From Deltaproteobacteria bacterium (GTDB lineage: Bacteria; Myxococcota_A; UBA9160; JAFDDA01), in contig JAFDDA010000027.1 of NCBI GenBank assembly GCA_019311105.1, forward strand, positions 1 to 35,486: DNA of 35,486 nt. Direction: 5' to 3'. The notes under the pieces were generated by a model. The model ran no database searches. It saw nothing but the letters and a program-made list of their open reading frames with translations, and was not told the DNA's origin. Each line of letters begins with the position of its first letter. The stretch's first letter is position 1. Below, in pieces: positions 23,469 to 31,141 of this stretch. The translations under genes were made by a program, and so were the position numbers.

Positions 23469-24020
23469 ATGAAGGGATTTCATACGAGAGCGCCGGTTTC
23501 GCCCGCGTTGCCTTGCGCCTGGTGCGGCGTGGGGCTCGAGGCGGGGCGGCTAGTGAACCGACTCGTAGGCCCCCGCCTCGCGAGTCATGGGCTGTGTCGT
23601 AGCTGCAGTGTCGATCTGTTGGCGTCGGTGGAGGCACTGGAACGGGTCGAGGGCGACGCTTCGGCGAAGGGTGACCTCCGCTGCTTCGGCGCGCACGCGC
23701 TGGGGCAGCGCGATCTCGCGGTGGATCGTTGTGAGTCGGCGCTCGCGATTGAAGTACGTCCGTTCGGGCGCGCAGCCGTCGCGCGCGCGGGAACCCGAGA
23801 GAACTACGCGGGTCTCGTCGCCAAAGACGGCGAGGTCGGCCTTCTCGAAGCCGGGGAGGTCGCCCTCCACCACGATGTGTCGATCTTCTTCATAGATGTC
23901 GAAGCACCACATGAGCGAGCACCATCCTTCTGCCGTGGGCAGCGTCCGTTGCCATGGAGCAAGGGACTGCACGGTGCGTGCCAAGGTGGATGGCTTGGAG
24001 GGCGCGTCTTTCGGGCGTGA
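23469..24020 (+). CDS. Small Cys/His zinc-binding-type protein (CAWC...HGLC), 3' end fused antisense to hsp20-like gene
   Basis: From ATG 23469 (GAGG six nt upstream), residues 15-57 form a recognisable motif: P-C16-A-W-C19, about 20 residues, then S-H40-G-L-C43-x-x-C46 and a short helix. The same CAWC ... SHGIC-P-x-C pattern occurs in many bacterial stand-alone proteins and at the ends of sensor proteins, and probably binds zinc. After about residue 60 (position ~23645) the frame carries no recognisable protein. It simply reads antisense through the Hsp20-like gene to a stop at 24020 (183 aa in all). The natural stop seems lost. A sigma-54 promoter lies 185 bp upstream. Treat the C-terminal two-thirds as suspect. 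Confidence 0.5.
   Translation: MKGFHTRAPVSPALPCAWCGVGLEAGRLVNRLVGPRLASHGLCRSCSVDLLASVEALERVEGDASAKGDLRCFGAHALGQRDLAVDRCESALAIEVRPFGRAAVARAGTRENYAGLVAKDGEVGLLEAGEVALHHDVSIFFIDVEAPHERAPSFCRGQRPLPWSKGLHGACQGGWLGGRVFRA
23550..23984 (-). pseudogene. Hsp20-like small heat-shock protein, C-terminally damaged
   Basis: The minus frame encodes an alpha-crystallin domain: FDIYEEDRHIVVEGDLPGFE, then a DLAVFGDETRVVLSG strand pair, and ER-x-Y-F-x-R-E...REIALP. The fit ends near VTL (position ~23667), so the G-V-L beta-strand and the I-x-I/V tail of sHSPs are missing. They are replaced by about 38 unrelated residues antisense to the CAWC protein. The translation start may be ATG 23912 or 23984; either gives a very short N-terminal arm. 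Likely an inactive remnant or a highly divergent chaperone-like protein. Confidence 0.6.
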
Positions 24021-24083
24021 GCTGGCTCTGAAGCGCCCGATGGTTCCAAATGGTTCACCCTGGCCGGGTCACACCCGAGAGTG

Positions 24084-24551
24084 TCACTCCATCTTCATCT
24101 GGCGATCGAGCAGGCGCCCGCCGGCCTCGCGCCAAGCCGAGATGGCCTGGCCCGCGAGGCCCGGGTGGTACATGTCCTGTTCATAGCTCCACAGCTGGTC
24201 GCCGGCGTAGTGGATCTTCGACCAGGTGGGGAACTGGAAGGGCGGGCCCTCGGGGTCGGTCGGGTGGGCCAAGCGGTTCTGGCACTGGAACACGACCCAG
24301 CCGTTCTCTTCGTCGAGGACCTTCCAATCCATGGGGAAGTCCATCTGGGGATAGGGCGACATCACGCTGCTGATCCACTCGCGCACGTTCTCCCGCCCAT
24401 GGAACTCGCCGAAGGCGCACTCCACGTAGTGGACGTCCTCGGTGAACTTGTCGGCCCAGGCTTTCCAGTCGTGGTTCCGGGACGCCTGATCGTTGACGGC
24501 CACGTAGTGGGCGAAGGCTTCTTCGAGCTCGTTGCGCGTGAACTTGGGCAT
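24084..24551 (-). CDS. SnoaL-like / NTF2-fold protein
   Basis: A 155-aa cone-fold protein from ATG 24551 with GGGAG upstream. The N-terminal helices FAHYVAVNDQASRNHDWKAW and the beta strands VHYVECAFGEFHGRENVREW are typical of SnoaL_4-like polyketide-cyclase/dehydratase and hydroxylase-associated proteins. It is the last gene of the TetR-LLM-FAD operon, 47 bp after the FAD monooxygenase. It may isomerise, hydrate or bind an intermediate of that pathway. The exact reaction cannot be read. Confidence 0.8.
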   Translation of the reverse strand: MPKFTRNELEEAFAHYVAVNDQASRNHDWKAWADKFTEDVHYVECAFGEFHGRENVREWISSVMSPYPQMDFPMDWKVLDEENGWVVFQCQNRLAHPTDPEGPPFQFPTWSKIHYAGDQLWSYEQDMYHPGLAGQAISAWREAGGRLLDRQMKME

Positions 24552-24598
24552 CCCGTCTCCCGTCGCGGTGGGCCGCGCAGGGTATCACGAGGCCGGGT

Positions 24599-26074
24599 TC
24601 AGGCGGCGCTCTCGAGGATGTCCAGCATTTCCTTGCGGCGTGGGCCCTCGCGCGCGGCCTCGCGTTCGTGGCGCTGGTTGTAGCAGGCGACGATGCGGCC
24701 GAAGAAGGCGGGGTCGCTCATCAGGTCGTTCGGCGGGTCGAGCAGATTCATCAGTCGCATGAAGCGCCGCATGACGGTCACGTCGCTCCGAATGGCCGGG
24801 AGCAGCCCCTCGCGGATCACGGAACGCATGAAGGCCTTGGGGTTGTTCGTTCCGTCTTCGCGCACCACCTGGAAGGGGTCTTCGCCGCGCCGCTGCGCTT
24901 GATTGACCTCGATGGCATCGCGATCCTGTTGGACCTGCAGCAGGTACCAAGGCACGACCTCGCGTTCGACGGCGGCGTCGTAGGCGAGCACGACCGCGCG
25001 GGGGTCTTCCGGGTGCTCGGCCAGCGCGGCCGCGAGCTCGAACGCACTCACCCAGGCCAGGCTGCAGCCGCGTCCGGTGATCGGGTTGGCGTGGAGCAGT
25101 GCATCGCCAATGGCTGCGAAACCCGTGACGCAGGGGGCGCCGTCCTCGACCAGGAAGCGCCGGGTGTTCTTCAGGTTCGCCATGGCGTGGACGTCGGAGA
25201 TCGGCTCCGAGATCGCCGGGTCCACCCACGCGGCGATCTGGGGGAGGGCCGATGCGGCCGCTTCGAAGGCGGGTTTGTGCAAGACCGCGCGCAGGGCGTC
25301 GTCATCCGGCGATGCGGCGAGGGTGATGGAGAAGATCCGGGCATCGCCGGGGAAGAGGCCGATCTTGAGGTAGCCGAGGTCCTCACCGACGATCGGGCCC
25401 TCCATCATCGGTGCGTCCACACCGTCGCGGAGGCGATAGAAGCGCGAGGTGTAGAAGATCCCGCAGGGCTCCGACTCTTCGCGGATGGGTGCGGAGCCGA
25501 CTTCTTCGAGCCAGTCGCGGAGCTTCGAGCGGCGACCGCTGGCATCCACGACGAAGTCGGCCTGAAGGGGCGCCTCGCCTTCGATGCGGACGCCCGTCAC
25601 GCGGGGCGGGGAGCCGGGCTCCGCAACGAGGCCCGCGGCGCGCACGCCGTCGCGGAAGTCCACGAGCCCGGTGTCGAGGACGTGGCGGCGCAGCACCCAT
25701 TCGAAGGTGACCCGTCGGCAGGCGATCAACACGACGTCCTCGTCGCCCGGCAAGAGTTCGGCGTCCGGGGCGACCCGTCGGACCATGTCCGAAAAGGCCA
25801 GCTCGCCGGCGCCGCACGCGCGCAGCTTGTCGAGCAGCTCCGGCGCGTGGTCGCGGATCAGGTTCCGCAGGCGCGCGAGCAGGGCGTGGCTGTGTCGTGT
25901 CTGGGGCGAGCCGCGGCGCTCCCACTGCTCGAAGGCCTCGACATGGCTCTCCGGCATGGGCGCGGAGTCGCCCTCGAGGATCGTGACCCGATGTCCGTCC
26001 TTGGCCAGGGCCAGGCCGGCTCCGAGGCCCGACACGCTTCCACCGATGACGACGACGTGTTTCTGCTGCGACAT
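24599..26074 (-). CDS. FAD-dependent monooxygenase-like oxidoreductase
   Basis: A 491-aa flavoprotein from ATG 26074. The Rossmann FAD motif is VVVIGGSVSGLGAG (7-20), with Ser in place of the middle Gly as in many of this group. It also has a DASGRRSKLRDWL segment (the DG-type motif) and GDALLHANPITGRGCSLAW (the GD flavin-ribose motif). These match class A aromatic or isoprenoid hydroxylase-like enzymes. It starts 7 bp after the LLM oxidoreductase in the same operon. The substrate is unknown; a steroid, terpenoid or aromatic acid is plausible from the context. Confidence 0.85.
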   Translation of the reverse strand: MSQQKHVVVIGGSVSGLGAGLALAKDGHRVTILEGDSAPMPESHVEAFEQWERRGSPQTRHSHALLARLRNLIRDHAPELLDKLRACGAGELAFSDMVRRVAPDAELLPGDEDVVLIACRRVTFEWVLRRHVLDTGLVDFRDGVRAAGLVAEPGSPPRVTGVRIEGEAPLQADFVVDASGRRSKLRDWLEEVGSAPIREESEPCGIFYTSRFYRLRDGVDAPMMEGPIVGEDLGYLKIGLFPGDARIFSITLAASPDDDALRAVLHKPAFEAAASALPQIAAWVDPAISEPISDVHAMANLKNTRRFLVEDGAPCVTGFAAIGDALLHANPITGRGCSLAWVSAFELAAALAEHPEDPRAVVLAYDAAVEREVVPWYLLQVQQDRDAIEVNQAQRRGEDPFQVVREDGTNNPKAFMRSVIREGLLPAIRSDVTVMRRFMRLMNLLDPPNDLMSDPAFFGRIVACYNQRHEREAAREGPRRKEMLDILESAA

Positions 26075-26081
26075 GACTGGA

Positions 26082-27263
26082 CTAGGAGGCCTTCTTCGAG
26101 TTCTTGGCCGCCTGCTCCTGGTTGTGCTTCTGCATTTCGCTGCCGATCGCCTGGGTCAGAGCACCGATGAAGGCGGGCCGGTTCTCGACGGCCCAATCCA
26201 TGCTCGCGGTAAGCGGCTCGCACAGGCCTTGGAACTGCGGCGCCACGTAGCGTGCGAAGAGTTCGAAGCTGTGCTTCGTCTTCTCGAACGTCGCCCAGTT
26301 GTGGGCCAGGAGAAGGAAGGTGCCGAAGCCGCCCGACTGCTCCCAGCACTTCTCGATCTGGTTTGCGGCGTCGTTCGGGTCCCCGATCACAGCGAAGCCC
26401 GAGGCGTTGAGCGCGTCGATCGCATCGTCCACCCCGCCAGCGGGTGCGAGCGGCAGTGCGGCTACCTCCCTGAAGTAGTGGAGCCATTCATCGAGCCCGT
26501 GGCGCATGTCTTCGCGTGCCTGGTCCCGGGTCTCGGCGATGTGCATGGGGCCCGTGAGGCGCCAGTTGGGCCGGTCGATCGTCTTGCCATGCTCTTCGGC
26601 CTTGTCGGCGCAGATCTGCCAGTTCGTGGCCAGGGCGTTGAAGCCGCCGGTGGTCGTGGCGCCGATCGAGAGCAGCGACAGCCCGTGCTTCCCCGCCGCG
26701 CGCGCGCCCGCGGGCGAAACCTGGGATGCGACGGCGATCTCGATGTGAGGCTCGGTGAACGGCCGCAGCTGCAGACGCGCGTCACGAAGGGTGAACCAAT
26801 CGCTCTCGTGGGTCACGGTCTCGCCCGAGAGCAGCGGGACGAGCACGCCGATGGCCTCGTCCATGCGATCGCGCTGGGTCTGCACGTCGATGCCCATCAT
26901 GAAGGCGTCCGAGGGCAGGGAGCCCGGCCCGACGCCGAACATCACGCGCCCGCGCGTCATGTGGTCGAGCTGGTTGATGCGATCCGCGACCATCAGCGGG
27001 TGGTGATACGGCAGTGAGACGACACCCGTGCCGAGCTTGATGTCCCTCGTCCGCTCGGCCGCCGCCGCAATGAAGAGCTCGGGAGAAGCGATCAGCTCGT
27101 AGCCCGCGGAGTGGTGCTCACCGATCCAGGCCTCCTCGAAGCCGAGGCGATCCAGGTGCTCGACGAGCTCCACGTCGCGTCGGTAGGCGAGATAGGGGTT
27201 CTCGTTCGGCGGGTGGAAGGGCGCGATGAAGGTGCCGAAGCGCAGACGTCGTTCGGGGCTCAT
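26082..27263 (-). CDS. LLM-class flavin-dependent oxidoreductase
   Basis: A 393-aa luciferase-like monooxygenase (TIM barrel, FMN or F420). Motifs include FGTFIAPFHPPNENPYLAYRR at the start (shown here as its first residues), GFEEAWIGEHHSAGYE, KLGTGVVSLPYHHPLMVAD and GRVMFGVGPGSLPSDAFMMG. ATG 27263 overlaps the TetR stop by 4 nt (ATGA), with GAGGAG just upstream, so the two are translated together. It probably monooxygenates a lipid-like or aromatic substrate with reduced flavin supplied by a partner reductase not seen here. Confidence 0.9.
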   Translation of the reverse strand: MSPERRLRFGTFIAPFHPPNENPYLAYRRDVELVEHLDRLGFEEAWIGEHHSAGYELIASPELFIAAAAERTRDIKLGTGVVSLPYHHPLMVADRINQLDHMTRGRVMFGVGPGSLPSDAFMMGIDVQTQRDRMDEAIGVLVPLLSGETVTHESDWFTLRDARLQLRPFTEPHIEIAVASQVSPAGARAAGKHGLSLLSIGATTTGGFNALATNWQICADKAEEHGKTIDRPNWRLTGPMHIAETRDQAREDMRHGLDEWLHYFREVAALPLAPAGGVDDAIDALNASGFAVIGDPNDAANQIEKCWEQSGGFGTFLLLAHNWATFEKTKHSFELFARYVAPQFQGLCEPLTASMDWAVENRPAFIGALTQAIGSEMQKHNQEQAAKNSKKAS

Positions 27264-27901
27264 GAAGCGTCTCCTCGTTGGACGGCTTGGCTCGTGTCGA
27301 GCAGGCCGCCAAAAATCACTTGAAAGAACTGGTCGCGAATCGCCTCCACGGGCAGTTCGCCTTCGGCGAAGACGTTGCCCGACAAGATGGCGCCCGCCGT
27401 GGACAGCACGACGGCGCTGGCGAGTCGGGCGTCGATGCCGGCGCGGAACTCGCCGCGCGCCTGGCCGCGGCGCACGATGGCTTCGATCAGGTCCGGGAAT
27501 TCGCGGCCGCGCGCGTGGGCGGCCTGGATCGCGTCGGGGTTGCTGAAGAACTCGCGCACCATGGCGCGCATCACGCCCGCGTGGGCGACGAGGTGGCCGG
27601 TCATGCGGTCGACGAGGCTACGCAGTTCGTCGGCGGCGCTGGCATCGGGCGAGATGTCGCCGCTCGAGAACTCCGCGGCCACGCGGTCGCTCAACTCGTA
27701 GAGCAGGGCGGCCTTGGTGGGAAAGTGAAGGAAGAAGGTGGCGCGGGCCACGTCGGCGGCGTTGCAGATGGCCTCGACCGTGACGGCATCGAAACCCTGG
27801 CGTTCGAAGAGCGTCATGGCGGCGTCGAAGATCTCGCGCCGGGTGCGCTCCTTCTTGCGGGCGCGACGCGAGGGCTCAGGGGGGCGGGCTTCGGGCTCCA
27901 T
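27260..27901 (-). CDS. TetR-family transcriptional regulator
   Basis: A 213-aa repressor-type protein. The N-terminal domain has REIFDAAMTLFERQGFDAVT and then the HTH VEAICNAADVARATFFLHFP, with the K-A-A-L-L helix 4. The C-terminal ~140 residues form the variable ligand and dimer domain. Its gene begins 57 bp from the divergent epoxide hydrolase, with an inverted repeat between. It leads the LLM-FAD-SnoaL operon, so it very likely autoregulates and controls both sides. Confidence 0.9.
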   Translation of the reverse strand: MEPEARPPEPSRRARKKERTRREIFDAAMTLFERQGFDAVTVEAICNAADVARATFFLHFPTKAALLYELSDRVAAEFSSGDISPDASAADELRSLVDRMTGHLVAHAGVMRAMVREFFSNPDAIQAAHARGREFPDLIEAIVRRGQARGEFRAGIDARLASAVVLSTAGAILSGNVFAEGELPVEAIRDQFFQVIFGGLLDTSQAVQRGDAS

Positions 27902-27924
27902 GGTTGATGGATCTTAATCCAAGA

Positions 27925-27940
27925 GTAGACTTGGGTCTAC
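27925..27940. promoter_or_regulatory. Likely TetR operator
   Basis: GTAGAC-TTGG-GTCTAC has perfect 6-bp arms. It is centred in the 57-bp region between the divergent tetR and epoxide hydrolase genes, the usual place for a TetR site. A possible plus-strand -35 (TTGATG, 27904) and -10 (TAGACT, 27926) would put it on the promoter. Confidence 0.6.
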
Positions 27941-27958
27941 CGAATCAAGGAGAGGTCC

Positions 27959-28936
27959 ATGTCCCAGATCCAGGAGAAGCGCGTTCCGGTGAACGGCCTG
28001 CACCTGAATGTCCTCGAAGCCGGGGAGGGGCCGCTCGTCCTGCTGCTCCATGGCTGGCCTGAGCTCGCCCACTCGTGGCGCCACCAGCTTCCGGCGCTTG
28101 CCGAGGCCGGCTACCGGGTCGTCGCACCGGACATGCGCGGCTACGGCAAGAGCGACTCGCCCGAGGCAATCGACGCCTACACGATCTTCCACACCGTGGG
28201 AGACGTAGTCGGGCTGGTCGACCACTACCGCGAAGAGCAGGCCGTCGTCGTCGGCCACGACTGGGGCTCGATCGTCGCCTGGGGCGCGGCCACGATCCGC
28301 CCGCAGCGCTTCCGCGGTGTGTGCGGGATGAGCGTCCCGTTCGTGCCGCGCATGCCCGTCGCGCCCACGGCCATGATGAAGGCGATGGCCGGTGATCGCT
28401 TCGTCTACATCCTCTACTTCCAGGAGCCGGGCAAAGCCGAAGCGGAGCTCGAGGCCGATGTCCGCACGACCATCCGCAAGCTCTACTACACGGCCTCGGG
28501 TTCGATCCCTGCGGATCACGAGTTCGATCTGAACCACCCGAAGACCGGCCGCTTCCTCGACCCCATGATCGAGCCCGAAAAGTTCCCCGCGTGGCTTCCC
28601 GACGCCGACCTCGACTTCTACGTGGAGAGTTTCGAGCGCACGGGCTTCCGCGGCGGCCTGAACTACTACCGGAACCTCGATCGCAACTGGGGGCTGATGG
28701 GAGCCTGGCTCGGTGCCAAGGTGGAGATCCCGGCGTTCTTCATCGGCGGTGCCAAGGATCTCGTCGTGACGGGCCCGCCCGGTGCGGGGGGCAACCCGAT
28801 GCTCACCGCGATGCCGTCCTTCGTCCCCGACCTGCGCGGGCAGGTGTTGGTCGAGGACGCGGGCCATTGGAACCAGCAGGAGAACCCCGAGGGCACGAAC
28901 GCCGCGCTGCTGGAATTCCTCGAAGGGCTCGACTGA
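27959..28936 (+). CDS. Alpha/beta-hydrolase, soluble epoxide hydrolase-like
   Basis: A 325-aa protein from ATG 27959 with AAGGAGAGG at 27947-27955. Motifs: HGWPE oxyanion loop (31-35), GHDWGS with nucleophile Asp101, acid Asp267 (GGAKDLVV) and base His303 (DAGHWNQ). YFQEPG and YYRN, with tyrosines that hold the epoxide oxygen, lie in the cap domain. The set fits microbial epoxide hydrolase, turning epoxides into diols. It is divergent from the tetR operon and shares its operator. Its stop codon lies in a 33-bp tandem duplication. Confidence 0.9.
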   Translation: MSQIQEKRVPVNGLHLNVLEAGEGPLVLLLHGWPELAHSWRHQLPALAEAGYRVVAPDMRGYGKSDSPEAIDAYTIFHTVGDVVGLVDHYREEQAVVVGHDWGSIVAWGAATIRPQRFRGVCGMSVPFVPRMPVAPTAMMKAMAGDRFVYILYFQEPGKAEAELEADVRTTIRKLYYTASGSIPADHEFDLNHPKTGRFLDPMIEPEKFPAWLPDADLDFYVESFERTGFRGGLNYYRNLDRNWGLMGAWLGAKVEIPAFFIGGAKDLVVTGPPGAGGNPMLTAMPSFVPDLRGQVLVEDAGHWNQQENPEGTNAALLEFLEGLD

Positions 28937-28994
28937 GGCCCGCCGGCGCGGAGCAGACGGGTCGACTGAGGCCCATCGGCGCGGAGTAGACTGG
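28929..28994. repeat. 33-bp tandem duplication across the hydrolase stop
   Basis: Units 28929-28961 and 28962-28994 match at 29 of 33 positions. Each begins TCGACTGAGGCCC, so the hydrolase D-stop is repeated in frame 33 bp later. The second unit runs to 5 bp before the GTG of the next gene. Confidence 0.9.
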
Positions 28995-28998
28995 GCCC

Positions 28999-30408
28999 GT
29001 GCCCACACCCGTTGTCGATCTTCCCGCGCGTTGGCTTCCGGCGCCGCGTCGCGATGCGCTCCCCGAGCCCGTGGCGCTGCGGCGCATGCTCGGGCCGAGC
29101 GTGATCCTGGTCGGCTTGTCCATCGGCAGCGGCGAGTTCGTGCTCTGGCCGCGCCTCACGGCCGAACATGGCTTCGCCGTCTTCTGGGCCTGCTGGGTCG
29201 GCGTGACGATGCAGTTCTTCCTCAACATGGAGATCGAGCGCTACACGCTCGCCACCGGCGAGAGTGCGGTGACGGGCTTCCTGCGTCTGTGGCGAGGCTT
29301 CGGTTGGGTGTTCCTCGTCTGCGCAACGCTGCCGTGGATCTGGCCGGGCTGGGCGACGGGCGCTGCAACGCTGGTGTCGTGGCAGTGGGGCGGCGACGCC
29401 ACCTGGCTCGCCGTCGCGGGGCTGGTGGGGTGCGGCGTGGTCTTGAGCGTGGGCCCGGTGGTCTACCGCACGATCGAAACGCTGCAGACCGTGCTGGTCG
29501 GTGCGGTCTTCCTGCTCGTGCTCATCCTTTCCTTCTTCGTGATCGACGCGGAATCCGTAGCCGCCCTCGCGGCGGGCGCGGTGCGTTTCGGGCATGTGCC
29601 CGACGGGATCGAATTGCCCGTGCTGCTCGGCGCCCTGGCCTTCGCCGGGGCCGGGGGCAGCGCGAACCTCGCTCAGTCGAACTACATCAAGGACAAGGGC
29701 TACGGGATGGGCCGCTACATCGGTCGCATCACGAGCCCGCTGACGGGCCGCGACGAGGCCGAAACGGAGCTCGGCGTTGCGATGGAGGGCAGCGATGAGG
29801 ACCTCGCGCGCTGGCGCACGTGGTGGCGGCGGGCCAACCTCGAGCACGCGCTCTCCTTCTACTTGCTGTGTCTGCTCTCGCTCGTGCTCTTCTGCCTCAT
29901 CACCCATGCGCTGCTCGGCGAGGGGCACGGCGGCGGAGAGGGCCTCGGCTTCATCCGTGACCAGGCCGACGGGCTCGGCGAGCGCTTCGGCCCGAGCGCG
30001 CGGCACGCGTATCTGTGGGCCGGCGTCGCCGTTCTGTTCTCGACCGAGATCGGCATTCTCGACGCCGTGACGCGAGTCGCCGTGGACCTGCTCAAGGTGC
30101 GCTGGCTGCTCGACGACGAACGCTTCTCACCGTCTCGCCTGTATTTTGCGGTCCTCTGGTCGCTGATCGGCTTCGGCGTGTTGGTGCTGGCGGTGGGCTT
30201 CGAGCGGCCATTCGAGCTGATCGTGCTCTCGGCGTCGCTCAATGCGTTCGTGATGTTCCTCTATTCCGGTCTCTTGCTCTGGCTCGGGCTGCGGGTATTC
30301 CGCGGGCCGCTGCGGCCGGGCCCGGTGCGGATCGTGGCGCTCGCCGCTGCCTTCCTCTTCTTCGGCTATTTCAGTCTGTTGACCCTCGCCGACCAGCTCG
30401 GCGGCTAG
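28999..30408 (+). CDS. NRAMP-like membrane transporter
   Basis: A 469-aa protein with about 11 TM helices, starting at GTG 28999. TM1 reads GPSVILVGLSIGSGEFVLWP, followed by a long FFLNMEIERYTLATGES motif. This is a recognised branch of NRAMP-type sequences in which the metal-binding DPGN of classical MntH is replaced by IGSGE. A loop with EGSDEDLARWRTWWRR is soluble and charged, between TM segments. Real metal transport is therefore uncertain. It is 62 bp after the hydrolase and probably co-transcribed; the ribosome site is weak. 33-bp tandem duplications lie on both sides. Confidence 0.72.
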   Translation: MPTPVVDLPARWLPAPRRDALPEPVALRRMLGPSVILVGLSIGSGEFVLWPRLTAEHGFAVFWACWVGVTMQFFLNMEIERYTLATGESAVTGFLRLWRGFGWVFLVCATLPWIWPGWATGAATLVSWQWGGDATWLAVAGLVGCGVVLSVGPVVYRTIETLQTVLVGAVFLLVLILSFFVIDAESVAALAAGAVRFGHVPDGIELPVLLGALAFAGAGGSANLAQSNYIKDKGYGMGRYIGRITSPLTGRDEAETELGVAMEGSDEDLARWRTWWRRANLEHALSFYLLCLLSLVLFCLITHALLGEGHGGGEGLGFIRDQADGLGERFGPSARHAYLWAGVAVLFSTEIGILDAVTRVAVDLLKVRWLLDDERFSPSRLYFAVLWSLIGFGVLVLAVGFERPFELIVLSASLNAFVMFLYSGLLLWLGLRVFRGPLRPGPVRIVALAAAFLFFGYFSLLTLADQLGG

Positions 30409-30469
30409 CCCTCCCAAACGTGTCGAGGGGTCGGGTGCTAGCCCTCCCAGACGTAGCGACTGGTGGGGT
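30404..30469. repeat. 33-bp tandem duplication across convergent stops
   Basis: Units 30404-30436 and 30437-30469 match at 27 of 33 positions. On the minus strand each encodes HPTxRxVWEG-stop (11 codons). The first-met copy ends the EthD-like gene. The second follows it in frame and also contains the plus-strand stop of the NRAMP-like gene. Confidence 0.9.
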
Positions 30470-31139
30470 GCGATTCGACGCGGCCGATGTCGAGGAAGGC
30501 CTGCACGCTTTCGATCATGGCGCCGCGGTTGCGGTCGAGGCGCTCGGGGTCGTCGCCGGCGGCGTACCACTTCATCGGGTCCGTGACCGCATCGTCCGCG
30601 AAAACCTCCTCGACGATCCCGCGCCAGGGCGGTGCGTCCGGAGTCAACGAGCGAAGCACGACATTGCGGACGTAGTGGTAGGTCGCCTGGGTTTCGAGGG
30701 CGACCTCGCGGTGGTGGCCGTGCCAGTGCTCGATCCATGCGTCGAAGGAGAGGCGCTCGGGCTTCTCGATCAAGGCTACGAGGTTCGTGCCCCAGCGGCG
30801 TTCGCCGTCGGGCGCAGGGTGTTCCGCATCGCGCAGCGGGACGGACTCGGCCACGAGGTATCCGGCGAGGCGTGACGACGCCGCGACGAGCGTGCCCTCG
30901 AGGGTGCCGCGCTCGTCGGCGCAGTCCATCCAGAACGACACGGTCCCGGCGACCGGCGGGTCGGTGTGGCTGAGCCTCACCTTCTGGGCCTCGGCCACGT
31001 GCTCGTCGGCGAGATTCATCTGGAGGTGGTGGGCGCCGAGGCCGATCAGTCGAGGCGCCAGCTCGCTGCGGAAGCGCGCGCCAAGGGCCTGGCCGGCTTC
31101 ACCCGGCTCACCCCAGGCGACGTAGACGAGTTTCTCCAT
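30438..31139 (-). CDS. EthD-like ferredoxin-fold protein
   Basis: A 233-aa protein from ATG 31139, with AAGGAA ending 7 nt before the ATG, two bases after the stop of the GST gene. Its centre, FDAWIEHWHGHHREVALET followed by HYVRNVV, matches the EthD-type dimeric alpha/beta barrel (s-x-x-x-F-x-x-x-W-x-x-x-H pattern). Such domains help degrade ethers, polyketides or aromatics, or act as small oxygenase or cyclase-like enzymes. It likely forms an operon with the GST. Its last 11 codons are duplicated just beyond its stop. Confidence 0.75.
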   Translation of the reverse strand: MEKLVYVAWGEPGEAGQALGARFRSELAPRLIGLGAHHLQMNLADEHVAEAQKVRLSHTDPPVAGTVSFWMDCADERGTLEGTLVAASSRLAGYLVAESVPLRDAEHPAPDGERRWGTNLVALIEKPERLSFDAWIEHWHGHHREVALETQATYHYVRNVVLRSLTPDAPPWRGIVEEVFADDAVTDPMKWYAAGDDPERLDRNRGAMIESVQAFLDIGRVESHPTSRYVWEG

Positions 31140-31141
31140 TT

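Noticed and set aside
23098..23472. Plus-strand 124-aa frame
   Set aside because: Arg/Pro/Ala-rich shadow composition, no motif and no ribosome site; it overlaps the promoter and hairpins.
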